Of a stretch of DNA of 64,000 nt, positions 34,342-43,840 are shown piece by piece. This DNA is from Arthrinium phaeospermum (Eukaryota > Ascomycota > Sordariomycetes > Amphisphaeriales > Apiosporaceae): NCBI GenBank assembly GCA_006503535.1, contig QYRS01000010.1, forward strand, positions 1,860,001-1,924,000, read 5' to 3'. The position numbers were made by a program, and so were the translations under genes. Each line of letters begins with the position of its first letter. Positions within the stretch are counted from its first letter, which is position 1. The notes below the pieces were generated by a model. That model was not told the origin of the DNA, did no database searches, and saw only the letters and a list, made by a program, of their open reading frames with translations.

Positions 34342-35915
34342 ATGACGTCGCCGGCGTTGGAGCACCTGGCTCCTGAGCTGAAGTTGATGATCCTGAAAGG
34401 GTCAGATGCAGCATCAATCCGCTCACTTATCTTAGCATCGCCCGCTTTCTACCGCGTCTTTTGTCGGTACTACACTGATGTCCTTCAGTACAGCGTGGTA
34501 TACAGTAGCGGCGTCCGGCCCGAGGTCCTGAATGACGCCTTAGCGGCTGCCTCTCTGCCTTACCCTCCTGACAACGCCGACAAGGAGACCAGAAAGTACG
34601 AAGTCGCCGCCCAGAAGGCTGTTCGGCTCTGGAAGGACAACAAGTTTGCCTTCGCTCCTTTCCAGAAAGGCAGCCCTATTCACTACCCCGATGGCAGATG
34701 TGCCGTTCCCGGTTTCGATTCTGGTTTGAATCTTCGCCATGCTGCTGATCTCGCTCGGCTGAGCTCCTACATCGAGAGATTCATCGACGATTACGTGGCA
34801 AAGGCCCGATGTGACCCCCTCAAGGATTTCGACGTTTACAATAATGTTCCTCATTGGGCCGATGAAACCTTGAAGCCATTGAATCCGAACTCTCCAATCG
34901 ACCTCAAGAAGAAGGCTATCCGCCTGACCACCAACGAGCTCATCAAGTTCCAGCGCGCCTTCTTCCGATTCGAGTTATACGCTCGTGTACACGCCAACTC
35001 GCCGAGCCGTGCTGAGTACGACGTCAACAAGAACCCGCTCATCAAGCTAGCCCCTTCCCAGACCGAGGAAGTGGCTTGCGCTTATAGTTACCTCTTCTCA
35101 CTCCAGATGTTGGCCTTTGCGGAGACGGACAACGTGGACGAGCTCAAGAAGACCATGGTCGATGGCGGACGAACCTTCCCCGTGCGCCATGTGTGGGATC
35201 GCGACCACATGTGGCTCAAATACAATACAAAGTATTTTATTCGAGCCAAGCTCGCAAGTGGCATCGAGAGATTGTGGAACAGCCTCACAGAGCCGTACGA
35301 GACGCGCCGTAAACTCGTCTCTGATGATATTCACCGGCGGATGCAAACTCGCGATAACACACTCGGAAGTGGCGAATTCATGAGAGCTGTTCTGAACGGC
35401 GACCCCTACTGTTGTTTCAGCTGCTGCGTCAATCAATGGGGCCTAGTAAGTGATTTCCAATCAGTCAGATTTACACCTTTCCTATTCCAATGGATCGATC
35501 TCCCAGTGTTGTAAGGGAGGTGGACTCATCCGAGAAATGGCATCCTATCGATTTCAAGTGACTAATACTAACTCGATAGATCTTCCTCGGTCGGGGATCC
35601 CGGCTCGGATCGCAGCCTCACAACGCAATACCGAACCCAGCCCGTTTTGACGAAGGCACCCTAAGCTCGGGCATCATGCCCAACAATTCATGGAAGTGGC
35701 GCAATCGCCAGATCCACCACATCGTTAAGCCTCGCAAGAATGCCGTGCCTCAGCAGCGGGAGGCAGAACGGATCATCGCCACCCGCCGGATGTGCGCCTG
35801 GGTCTTCTGGGACGACCGGACCCTAAAACGATCGATGCGCCGTTATCGTCTCTGTGATTTCAAGGAAATTGATATGAAAGGGTTCCTGCTAGAGGAGGAG
35901 AGACCAGCCACTTGA
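34342..35915 (+). CDS. F-box-like hypothetical protein
   Basis: Predicted 479-residue protein of a fungal family with an F-box-like N-terminus. Exons 34342-35445 and 35580-35915, with a 134-bp phase-0 intron that has a textbook CTAAC branch site 8 bp before its acceptor. The N-terminus reads LAPELKLMILKGSDAASI then LILASPAFYRVF, matching the pattern of degenerate F-boxes that bind Skp1, though without the usual LP start. The rest is helical with no known motif; the C-terminus is Arg/Trp-rich (MCAWVFWDDRTLKRSMRRYR). Substrate recruitment to an SCF ligase is a family-level guess. It sits just outside the left repeat at 36058. Confidence 0.8.
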
Positions 35916-36432
35916 ACTACACTTGAACTACTAAGAAGGGGGAGTAAATAATTAGGTAACGATGAATTCAGATAGAAATGTATACAACTTTTCTAATAAA
36001 AAAAGAAGCCACCTCTAGTGGTTCTTACTCCTGTCTATCGATGTTTAGAGGTGTTTTAATAAAAGCGTTGTTCTGGTCGTTGGATAGAATGCCCGGTTGG
36101 ATAATCTGGCCTGTGGATTATTCACGGGAAGCACTACACGAAAAGCAGCGTTGTCACCATCAAGGGGATAATGGGACAATGGTATAATGGGATAATGGGA
36201 CAATGGGATAAGAGTTCAAAGCCACGCGGGATAACTGCGGAATTTATTAATTAATCCATGTAGTCGCTAATCGCGTCGTGTTAATCTAATGCCAGTATAA
36301 TCTTGCAACCAAATCAGGGAGTGTATTGCCCCCAAACACCTTGCACACCGCACCACCAGTTATTTCCAGACTGCCTTGGCATCTCAACGCAATACCCACA
36401 TGATTTACAGTTTCAGCTCAAGATCAAGGGCT
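35916..36432. other. Intergenic holding left copy of the inverted repeat
   Basis: 3' flanks of the F-box-like gene and the sugar transporter gene (convergent). Most of it is the repeat at 36058-36301, AT-rich relative to its surroundings. Confidence 0.75.
36058..36301 (+). repeat. Left inverted-repeat copy (A-satellite-B)
   Basis: Block A at about 36058-36173 (starts AATAAAAGCGTTGTTCTGG), then five to six 8-bp TGGGATAA units (36164-36211, some with C or T changes), then block B to 36301 (GAGTTCAAAGCCACGCGGG ... GCCAGTATAAT). Each block recurs inverted at 45686-45915: I see one mismatch across block A, and block B differs mainly at a handful of transitions. No coding capacity and no recognisable transposase, so it is a non-autonomous element or satellite remnant. 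Confidence 0.9.
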
Positions 36433-38646
36433 TCACAAGCTCTTGTCAGAGACGTTCTCCATCTGCGTAGCCTCGCCCTTATCGCTCAAGTCCCGACTCT
36501 TCTCCCCCTGCGCCGGCGCGACAGGCGAGTCCATCTGACAGTTGTTGTTACCGCCGAGCCCCGCCGGCGGCGCCGCCGCGTCATTGTTCATCTGGTAGAG
36601 CGGCGGCATGGGCGCCGGGTCCTGGAACAGCACAAACTTCCTGAAGTACCACGGCAGCTTCTTGAGGTAGTAGGCCGCGTGGTCGCGGTTGCGGACCTCG
36701 AAGACGGCGTCGAGCTCCTCGAGCGTCAGGTTCTTGGTCTCGGGCAGCAGGAAGTAGCAGAAGACCCAGCCGATCAGGTTCCAGGTGCCGTAGTAGCAGA
36801 AGGCGCCCGTGTCGCCGAAGGCGTCGACGAGGGGCAGCCAGCTGAAGCTGATGATGAAGTTGAAGCCCCAGGTTACGGCGGTGGCGCTGTCGGTCATGTG
36901 TTAGTGATATTTGTTTTTGGAGACGGTGGGGCAGGGGTAAAAAGGGGCGTTGAGGGAAACATACCTGCACATGCCAATATCTCGGATATGGAGCGGGAAC
37001 GCCTCGGCGGAGTAGGTAAAAGGCACGGGGCCGGAGCCGGGCGAGTAGCAAGCCATGAAGACGAACAAGCCGGTGGCGACCATGGCGAGCTTGAACTGCG
37101 AGGGGTTGGCCGGGTCGGGATCGTCGATGAGGAAGCTGAAGCCGGTCCAGTACATGAAGATGGCCATAAGAGGGTAGGTGACGAGCAGCAGGTTGCGGCG
37201 GCCGAAGGTGTCGATGGTGTAGATGGCGGGGATGGCGAAGATCCAGTTGACGAGCCCGGTGCCCATGGTGAAGAGCAGGGCCTCGTCGCGCGTGTAGTTG
37301 GCGCGCTGGAACATGCTCATGGAGTAATACACGATCACATTGACGCCACAGAACTGCTGCATGAACATGACGAACCATGACGACTGGGCCGCGCGCCAGT
37401 TGCGCCGCACGGTGAAGAAGTCGGTCCACTTGCGGCCCGCGCGCTGCGACTCCTCGATCTCGAGCAGCTTGTGGGCGTAGTACATGTCGCGGGCGGCCTG
37501 GACGCGGCTGAAGCGCAGGCGCGAGATGGCGTCGAAGGCCTTGGTGTACTGGCCCTTCTCCATGTACCAGCGCGGGCTCTCGGGGCAGAAGTAGACCTGC
37601 AGCATGACGATCAGGGGCGGGACTGACGTCGAGGCCATGATCCAGCGCCACTGCGTCTCCTCGCCGAAGATGGTGACCTTGCTGAAGGCGACGCCCATGA
37701 TGGTGCCCAGGGCGATGCCGAACGCAGTCCACGCTTGCCATTGCATAACCAACGCACTTTTGTCTGGAATTAGCGATACTCTCTTTCAGAAAGTGTGGGA
37801 GGTTGTCTCACCCGCGGATCGTCTTGGGCGTCGACTCGGCCGAGTAGACGGGCGTCGTGCTCGACTTGGCGCCGACGGCGAAGCCCAGGAAGAAGCGCGC
37901 CACCAGCAGGTTGTACCACGAGTCCGCCGCCGCCATCCAGAAGCCCGTGATGACCGACATGCCGCAGCTCACGAAGATGGTCCCGCGCCGGCCCAGGTAC
38001 TTGTTCAGCACCGGGTTGCTCCAGCAGCCGATCAGCGCCGAGCAGAGGTAGGGGGCGCCGTTGACGAGTCCCTGGATCTCGGATTTGGTGATGTTGAGCT
38101 CGTTGAAGTAGAAGTCCTATGTCGTGGTGATGGTGAAAAAGGGGTCAGCAACATATTCTCATTTTTGTTTTGCTGGGCCAAGGTCTTGGCCATCAAGGAC
38201 GAAAAAGACAAGCAATAGGCCTGGAAGAAGATGCTTCGAGTTCATTAATCTGATAAGCTTACCTGGGCAGCGTTCACGGCGGACTGGTCCATGCCCTGGA
38301 CGATGGCCGACCCGGCACACAAAGTGCAGAGGAAGTAGAGCATGAACGGCTGGCTCCACCGGTGCGTGATCTCCCGGCGGAGGAGGTTCTTTTCGTCATC
38401 GCGCAGCTCCTTGATCTGCTCGAAGGCGTAGTCTTGGTTGGTCACTTGTGCCACCAAGGCGCCCTTGATGAAGTCCTCGCGGTGCTCGGTCAGCCCCCTT
38501 TGCTGGATGAACCCTTCGACGTCGGTGATGACTTCGTCTCGGCTCATCCCAGCCAGGGGGTTGTTTAGGAGGGTGCCAAGGGACGCCTCGTTCCGGTGGC
38601 TGACCTGTGGCTCGGGGGCCTCGGGGTCTGTACGCTTCTCTGCCAT
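36433..38646 (-). CDS. MFS sugar transporter (SP family)
   Basis: Predicted 644-residue sugar or polyol permease. Exons 38263-38646, 37812-38116, 36965-37756 and 36433-36886; introns 146, 55 and 78 bp, phases 0, 2 and 2. The long cytosolic N-terminus precedes the first helix (FMLYFLCTLCAGSAIV). The sugar-transporter signatures are present: LGRRGT and PESPRWYMEKGQ in the first half, TFGRRN and PETKNLTLEELDAVFEV in the second. The loop before the tenth helix reads SPGSGPVPFTYSAEAFPLH, close to fungal quinate/lactose-type permeases. The C-terminal tail is hydrophilic with Asn/Ala-rich sequence. Inside the repeat-bounded segment; cargo not assignable. Confidence 0.92.
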
Positions 38647-38759
38647 GGCGGCGTTTCTGCTATATGTATCACTTGTGACAATGATCTATATCTCTTATGC
38701 AGTTCCACTCTCAATGCGAGGGAGCGAGAAGAAGAAGGTGAGAGGCATTGGCACGTTCC

Positions 38760-38767
38760 CCCCGGGG
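38760..38767. promoter_or_regulatory. Possible CreA/Cre1 palindrome
   Basis: CCCCGGGG holds the carbon-repressor consensus SYGGRG on both strands, about 115 bp upstream of the transporter's ATG. It lies between the TATA-like element and the start codon, so it may be within the leader. Such short motifs occur often by chance in GC-rich DNA. Confidence 0.25.
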
Positions 38768-38785
38768 TCCAGGTGAGTGCGCGTC

Positions 38786-38793
38786 TTTAAATA
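38786..38793 (-). promoter_or_regulatory. Candidate TATA element of sugar transporter
   Basis: TATTTAAA on the minus strand, about 140 bp upstream of the ATG at 38646. Confidence 0.4.
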
Positions 38794-39609
38794 ACGAGAA
38801 CACGGGGTGGTCTTGGCCGAACCGCTGGGACAAACAACTGCCCGATCGCATTCCAGGTAGGTGATCGACCGTGTTTCTTCCCCATACTCCATGTGACCGT
38901 ATATGCCCACTGAACTGGGAAACCCCAAGGGGGCCCAAGAAGCTGGGGAAAGTGGATTACCCTCCTTCCATCGAGGATGCGCCGTGAATGCGCCGAGGAT
39001 TCCTTGGTTGCGTGCAAATTTTCTCGGCCCTCATGGCACGATGTGACGACTTTGGCGTTCATCGGCACTGCGGCATGGGGTGAGACGGCCCAATACGCCC
39101 GCAAATGGTTGGCCGTAAGCATGTTTCCGAGGGGGAACCCAAGAGCCGCAGAGACTCGGCTGACGAAAGGATGGCATCTCGGCGGTCTTGGTCGCGCCCC
39201 GTATGACGCACGCCGGGAAATGCGCCAAGGCTATGGGTCATGGGCGCCGAGAATACTTAAGGCAAGGCCAGCGGGCGGGACAAACACGACCTACCTGCAC
39301 GCCGGACTTTATCCAATACAATCAGGTCAAATGATGCATGCGCGATGCATTATGAGTTTTGTGTAAATAGGATACATAATCAGAGCTTGGCGAAATAATT
39401 GCGAATACGTAGCCCGATATGACCCGATTACTGTGTGGGAAGAGAGAAAGAAGGAGCGACTGTATTGTGTTGGGTTAGGTAGTTATTGAGAACCGCAGAT
39501 TACGATAGAAGCCAAGCATGGGATTTTTACTTGGCCGCATTCCCCCATGAACCAACGTTCCCACATCGTACCACTCTTTTTTCTTGGGAACCTGCAGGAT
39601 TCCTACCTT

Positions 39610-40628
39610 TCAATTCGCATCGACATCGACATTGTTACAAACCTCGCCAAACGTCTCCATCATATGATTGAGCCCATCCCTGACCTCGACAGCCCGCACG
39701 GCGCAGTCTTTGCCCAGCATCATCTGGACCTCCTTCCCCAGACCCGCCCCGGCCCCCTCGCCCACCACGACGTCGTAGATGGCCCGGACGGCCTTTTTGT
39801 GGTCGCCCTGGGCCCTGAACTGGCCGCTCTGGAAGACGTCGATCGTCTTGCCCACCGTGCTGTTCTTGTAGTCGGGATCCAGAGGCTGCTCCACCAGCCG
39901 GGTCGAGCGCCCCATGGGCGTGTCGAAGGACCCTAGGTACACCTGCAGCACGCGGATCCCGAATTCAGCTACTTCCTTGGCCAACGTCTTGCTGATAGCT
40001 GAGGCGATAACGATATTAGTCATTCGATGATGCCAAATCAGTATGTACCAAGTGGATGTAGAGGTAGCTTAGCAGGAATCCAGAAAAACCAAGTTCACTT
40101 ACCATCGAGGGCAGCCTTGCTCGCCCCATAAACCCCCAGCGCATGCCTCGCCTCGAGCCCCGACCCCGAACTCAGATTCACAACCACCCCCCGCCTGCGC
40201 CGCCGCATATGCGGCAGCGCAGCGCGCATAAGACGATAGGGCCCAAAGAAGTTTGTCTCCATGACGTCGCGGACCTCTTCGTCGGCGAAGCCCTCGACGG
40301 GGCCCGTCATGGCGAACCCGGCCGCGTTGACCAGGACATCGACCGTGGTCGCGGTTGTCTCGAGGCGGTCGACGAGGGCGCCGCAGTCGGCGGCGCTGAC
40401 GTCGAGCGGGAGCCACCGGCCCCGGCCCGGCGGGGAGGCGCCCTCGATCTCGGCGACGAGCGCGGGCGTCTTGCTCGGGTCCCGCGATGTCGCGATGACG
40501 CGGTGGCCGGCTGCTAGGGCGTGGCGCGCGAATTGCAGGCCGAAGCCCGAGGAGCAGCCGGTGATGAGCCAGGTTAGTGGTGATCCGGTCTCAGATGTGG
40601 GGTTGATGTCATCGCTGGATGAGGCCAT
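39610..40628 (-). CDS. Short-chain dehydrogenase/reductase
   Basis: Predicted 304-residue classical SDR using NAD(P)(H); substrate unknown. Exons 40103-40628 and 39610-39998; the 104-bp phase-1 intron has a CTAAT branch site. The ATG at 40628 (MASSSDDINPTSETG) is the only in-frame ATG before the Rossmann motif. Cofactor motif TGCSSGFG is at 23-30, the strand-4 NAAGFAM is present, and the catalytic triad is S154, Y167 and K171 (VYGASKAAL). Arg in TSRDPSK after strand 2 favours NADP(H). Length and motif match the fungal ketoreductase-like SDRs close to retinol-dehydrogenase types. It lies between the transporter and the NLR remnant, same strand as both. Confidence 0.93.
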
Positions 40629-41074
40629 GATGCTTTTAGTTTCTCGTTTCGTCTTCTTTCCCAATGCCGCTATAAGTTGGGACGGTAATGTACTGTTTGA
40701 CAAATCAGTGCGGCGGCGATGCCGTCACTTCTAGGTTGAAAGACGTTCCCTTTAAGTATTCATCATCATTTAGTGTAGGTCCAAAGTCTCACGTCGAAAC
40801 GTTCCCGCGTCTTATACGGAGATGGAGTTAAGCCCCCGTTATTTCCTCCAACTCCGTCGGCCCCGGAGCTACCGTCCTCCTTAGTCCAAACTGAAAACTA
40901 TCAGGGCTTTGCAACTGCTGCTTACTTAAGAGAGATCGTCATATTAATGACTGGCAACACTACAGTCGTGTCAACCTTCTGCCAGTATAATCCTAGTGTG
41001 GAGCCCAGGCGTGTACGCCAATACCGGGTACCAGCTGCCCCCGATCGCGGCCCACCCTTTCTGCCTCTTTTCCT
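40629..41074. other. Intergenic, SDR promoter and NLR 3' flank
   Basis: Promoter of the SDR gene (-) and 3' flank of the NLR-like gene (-). A fragment related to block B lies at 40965-40995. No gene seen. Confidence 0.6.
40965..40995 (+). repeat. Fragment matching the end of repeat block B
   Basis: 31 bp here align without gaps to 36275-36305: 25 positions match, including GCCAGTATAATC in full, and four of six differences are transitions. Orientation as in the left copy. Confidence 0.6.
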
Positions 41075-42762
41075 CTACCGAGTCCGTACTGGATACCGAT
41101 CAGACAGCCTGTTCTTAACCCTCCCAACATGTTCCATTAATTGATCTCCTCGAACCTCGAAACCATCCATTTCGTGATATACCTCTGCCAGCAGTTCCTC
41201 GGAGGATAGCCGATATGCATCCTCCTCTTCGTGAACCTCCTCGTGTTTGCGCACAGCACGCTCGAGAAGCTTGACTGCGTCATCAGATCGTCCGGCTCTC
41301 ATATACAAAAGTCCAAGAAACTGTTCAGCCACGAGGTGATTCGTCCCGTATTCGTCGTAATCATCAGTCTCTTCATACTCAATACTATCGTACATACTCA
41401 CCGCATACTCAAGCACATGGAGTGCTTCTCCGTCATAGTTGGCTTCAATACAGGCCCTTCCGAGCAACACTGCACTTTCCAGCAGCCCGGGATCCTCTGG
41501 GGTGAGAATTTCGCTCTGTATCTCCACAACGCGCCTGAGGATGGAAATTGCTTCCGGGATTCGTTTGATATCGATATACGCGCTCGCTAGAACGCGCTCG
41601 CACAATAGGCGTTTGGAATCGCGCTCATTACGATGCCGCTGCTGCGTTATCGCCACGCGCTCCAATCGCATAACTGCCTCCTGGATCCTACCGACAGCCA
41701 GGTATGCTCTTCCGAGACCAAAATCTAGCGAGTTATCCGGATTGGAGTTGCCGTGTCTTTTGGTGACATTTCCTCGGGCATAGACCTGTTCATAGCAGTC
41801 TATGGCTTCATGGAAACGGTGGTCCACGGACAAGCACTGTCCTAGTCTGAAGTACAGATCATGCTTCTCCTCGACATCGTTGTATGCCTCGCTGTGTGAA
41901 AGTAGACGACGTGTGTGTGGTAGGTAGTCTCGCCACGAGCCACCTCCGCTCGCCTCCCAAATCGCTTCGACTTGCCCAAGCGTGTTGACTAAGACACTTT
42001 CCGTTCTCCTCCCGCGTTCGATCCATTGCATCGTTGCAGCATGTACAAGGCTGTGCATGTCGTATAGCACCTCGGGAGGGTCTTCATCGTCCATCTCAAC
42101 GTCTTGTGCCTCCTCATCTTGATTCTCGTCGATTTCCATCTTGTCACCTTTTCCCGGAATGTTTCCTGCCTCGTTCTCTTCTCTGCTAGTGAGAAATGCA
42201 TATGAACGAAGGACGCCAAGAGCATTTTCTTTCCCCACTTCGGAATTTGAATCTGGCAAGGGCAAGAGTGAATACGGAATTGCCTTGGGCTCGATACAGG
42301 CAATGAAGTTCAGCAGTTCGGCTGCAAAAGGATCCGCTTCGCTAATTTGCTCGAAGGAAACGATCCAAGTCAGGGTCAGGGCGTTATGTGACTCCGCATA
42401 CCGCGTGATGTCGGGAAGGTCCTCCTGCATCAACCTGGCCTGTTCCCATTCAAGTAGACTCAAGTATCTCTTGATGGATATATTGGTATTGTCGAGGTAT
42501 GCCGCGGCCTGGGCAATGGCCAAGGGTAGATACTCGAGTTTCTGCAGGAGCTCCATCGTCGAGTTCAATCCGTGAACAGCAATAACACTAGGTAAAGAGT
42601 CAGCCAACCCGTACTTGTAAGTTATTTGGAAGGGTGCCTTCTTACTCAACTTTAGGCTTCTCCTTGGGCGGTATCTCCGGGTCCGGAACCAACTGGCGCA
42701 GCGGCTATCAACCCATTAACTCCTAGTCTTTCTTTAAGGGGAAGCAACAAGGTACTGACCAT
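41075..42762 (-). CDS. Shortened NLR/STAND protein: hydrolase stub, NB-ARC tail, TPR
   Basis: Predicted 524-residue protein. Exons 42760-42762 (ATG only), 42646-42704 and 41075-42587; introns 55 and 58 bp, phases 0 and 2. Residues 1-29 match the start of fungal NLR proteins with an N-terminal alpha/beta-hydrolase domain, ending in the first core strand VDVIAVHGLN. The next residues (STMELLQKLEYLPLAIAQ) already belong to the far end of an NB-ARC domain, with the GLPL-like LEYLPLA. The rest of the hydrolase, its catalytic triad, the P-loop and Walker B are absent. A winged-helix-like part with an acidic insert and a TPR-type superstructure follow to the end (LGRAYLAVGRIQEAVMRLER). Full-length relatives sense non-self or stress in fungi. 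This copy cannot bind nucleotide by the usual motifs. It may be a decaying gene or a retained sensor-only fragment. Confidence 0.8.
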
Positions 42763-42910
42763 ATTCGTCACTCAATGCTCCTACAATAGTAGAAAAAGGT
42801 TTTGATTGTGATGATCAATAGACGAGACTTGACAACTAGACTGGTTGATGTCGAGTGAGTGAAGAAAAAACGACACAGACAATGGGCAGAGCACCACCAC
42901 CCTTCGGGTG

Positions 42911-42920
42911 ATTTATATCA
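42911..42920 (-). promoter_or_regulatory. Candidate TATA element of NLR-like gene
   Basis: TGATATAAAT on the minus strand, about 150 bp upstream of the ATG at 42762. Its presence suggests that the shortened gene still has a promoter. Confidence 0.35.
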
Positions 42921-43533
42921 ACCCGCGCTGAGTGGCATCACTTCCAAACTGGCAACCCCGCACGACAGTCCAATCGGCATGGCGTCGTGATCAATGCGAG
43001 ACGCCATCTGCAGCCGCCGGCCAGGAAGCGAGGCAGCCATGGCCAGTAGGGACATCAAATAGATACCGGAATAACTAGGCTAATCGCCCACGCTTATACC
43101 ACTCGAATGGAATAATTTATCAGTAAGTAGTAGTAAATAAATGAGGTAGGTATATAGGATTTAATTACCCGAGTGGAATAACCACCCGATTACTCGTATA
43201 CTACATGTATTATACCAATTGCCAGCTGTCGGGGAAGCCTGGCTGTTCTATTAGTCCGGTGTCTTGTTGATGTCCCTTCTGCCATGGCCAGCTTGGTGTC
43301 GGATGAGTGGCCAATTTCCTCTTGGAAATGTGACAGAGTACGACGAGGTAGCATCCGCGAGGACGGTTGACATCAACTCCATGCAGGCGCAGGGGTTGGC
43401 AAGAGGGTGCGAGCCATGCGTTGTGAAGCAGGATTGTTATCGCAGCCCCAAGATAGGGGGGATGGGGGTGGGAGAGAAATTAATGTTAAATGAAGTCAAA
43501 GTAAAACCACCTGCATGGGGATCTGATGAGGCT

Positions 43534-43540
43534 TATATAA
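43534..43540 (+). promoter_or_regulatory. Candidate TATA element upstream of NMO
   Basis: TATATAA 300 bp upstream of the NMO ATG; a long leader would be needed for it to serve that gene. Confidence 0.25.
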
Positions 43541-43840
43541 AATCATGATGTCTGTATCGATGCGGCTCCGCCATTGTTTGCTACGTGAGCAAACATTACT
43601 GGGGTGCGGTCACCTCGGCTCCAAAGAGTTGGGGCAGCCGAGGTTCAAATGTGATCCAGAACCAATCGATCTCACCATGTATTCCTCACTTACTCATCCC
43701 CATGCATCAACATGGAGGCACCACGCGATAACCTAGAAATAACTTTCGCAGCACTTCCCGTCATCAATCCCGCAAGCATTTTCTCAAACTCTTTCTAGCA
43801 TCGTGATCCGCCTCCTGTTGTTATCACCACCAGCCTCAAC

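Larger units (their letters stand above)
38647..39609. other. Promoter region of sugar transporter; no gene
   Basis: Upstream of the transporter and downstream of the SDR gene, both on -. A 129-codon + strand frame is present but shows nothing gene-like. Candidate promoter elements are listed separately. Confidence 0.6.
42763..43840. other. Divergent promoter region of NLR-like and NMO genes
   Basis: The two genes point away from each other, so both promoters are here. AT-rich between 43.08 and 43.22 kb. A 94-codon + frame at 43264 has no features of a gene. Confidence 0.6.

Noticed and set aside
36376..37380. Long + strand frame (334 codons) opposite the sugar transporter
   Set aside because: GC-rich codon third positions of the transporter keep the other strand open; the minus strand has clear transporter motifs and splice sites.
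36581..37741. 386-codon minus-strand frame rich in Arg/His/Pro
   Set aside because: Out-of-frame shadow of transporter exon 3; low-complexity composition.
38977..39366. 129-codon + strand ORF
   Set aside because: No motif, no splice partner, promoter region of the transporter; composition matches local non-coding DNA.
42588..42649. NLR-like protein starting at the TTG at 42649 (SKKAPFQITYKY)
   Set aside because: No ATG in that frame; this stretch is better explained as intron, since splicing restores VDVIAVHGLN and an ATG.
43620..43670. tRNA T-loop-like sequence (GGTTCAAATG)
   Set aside because: No matching acceptor stem, D-arm or anticodon arm around it.
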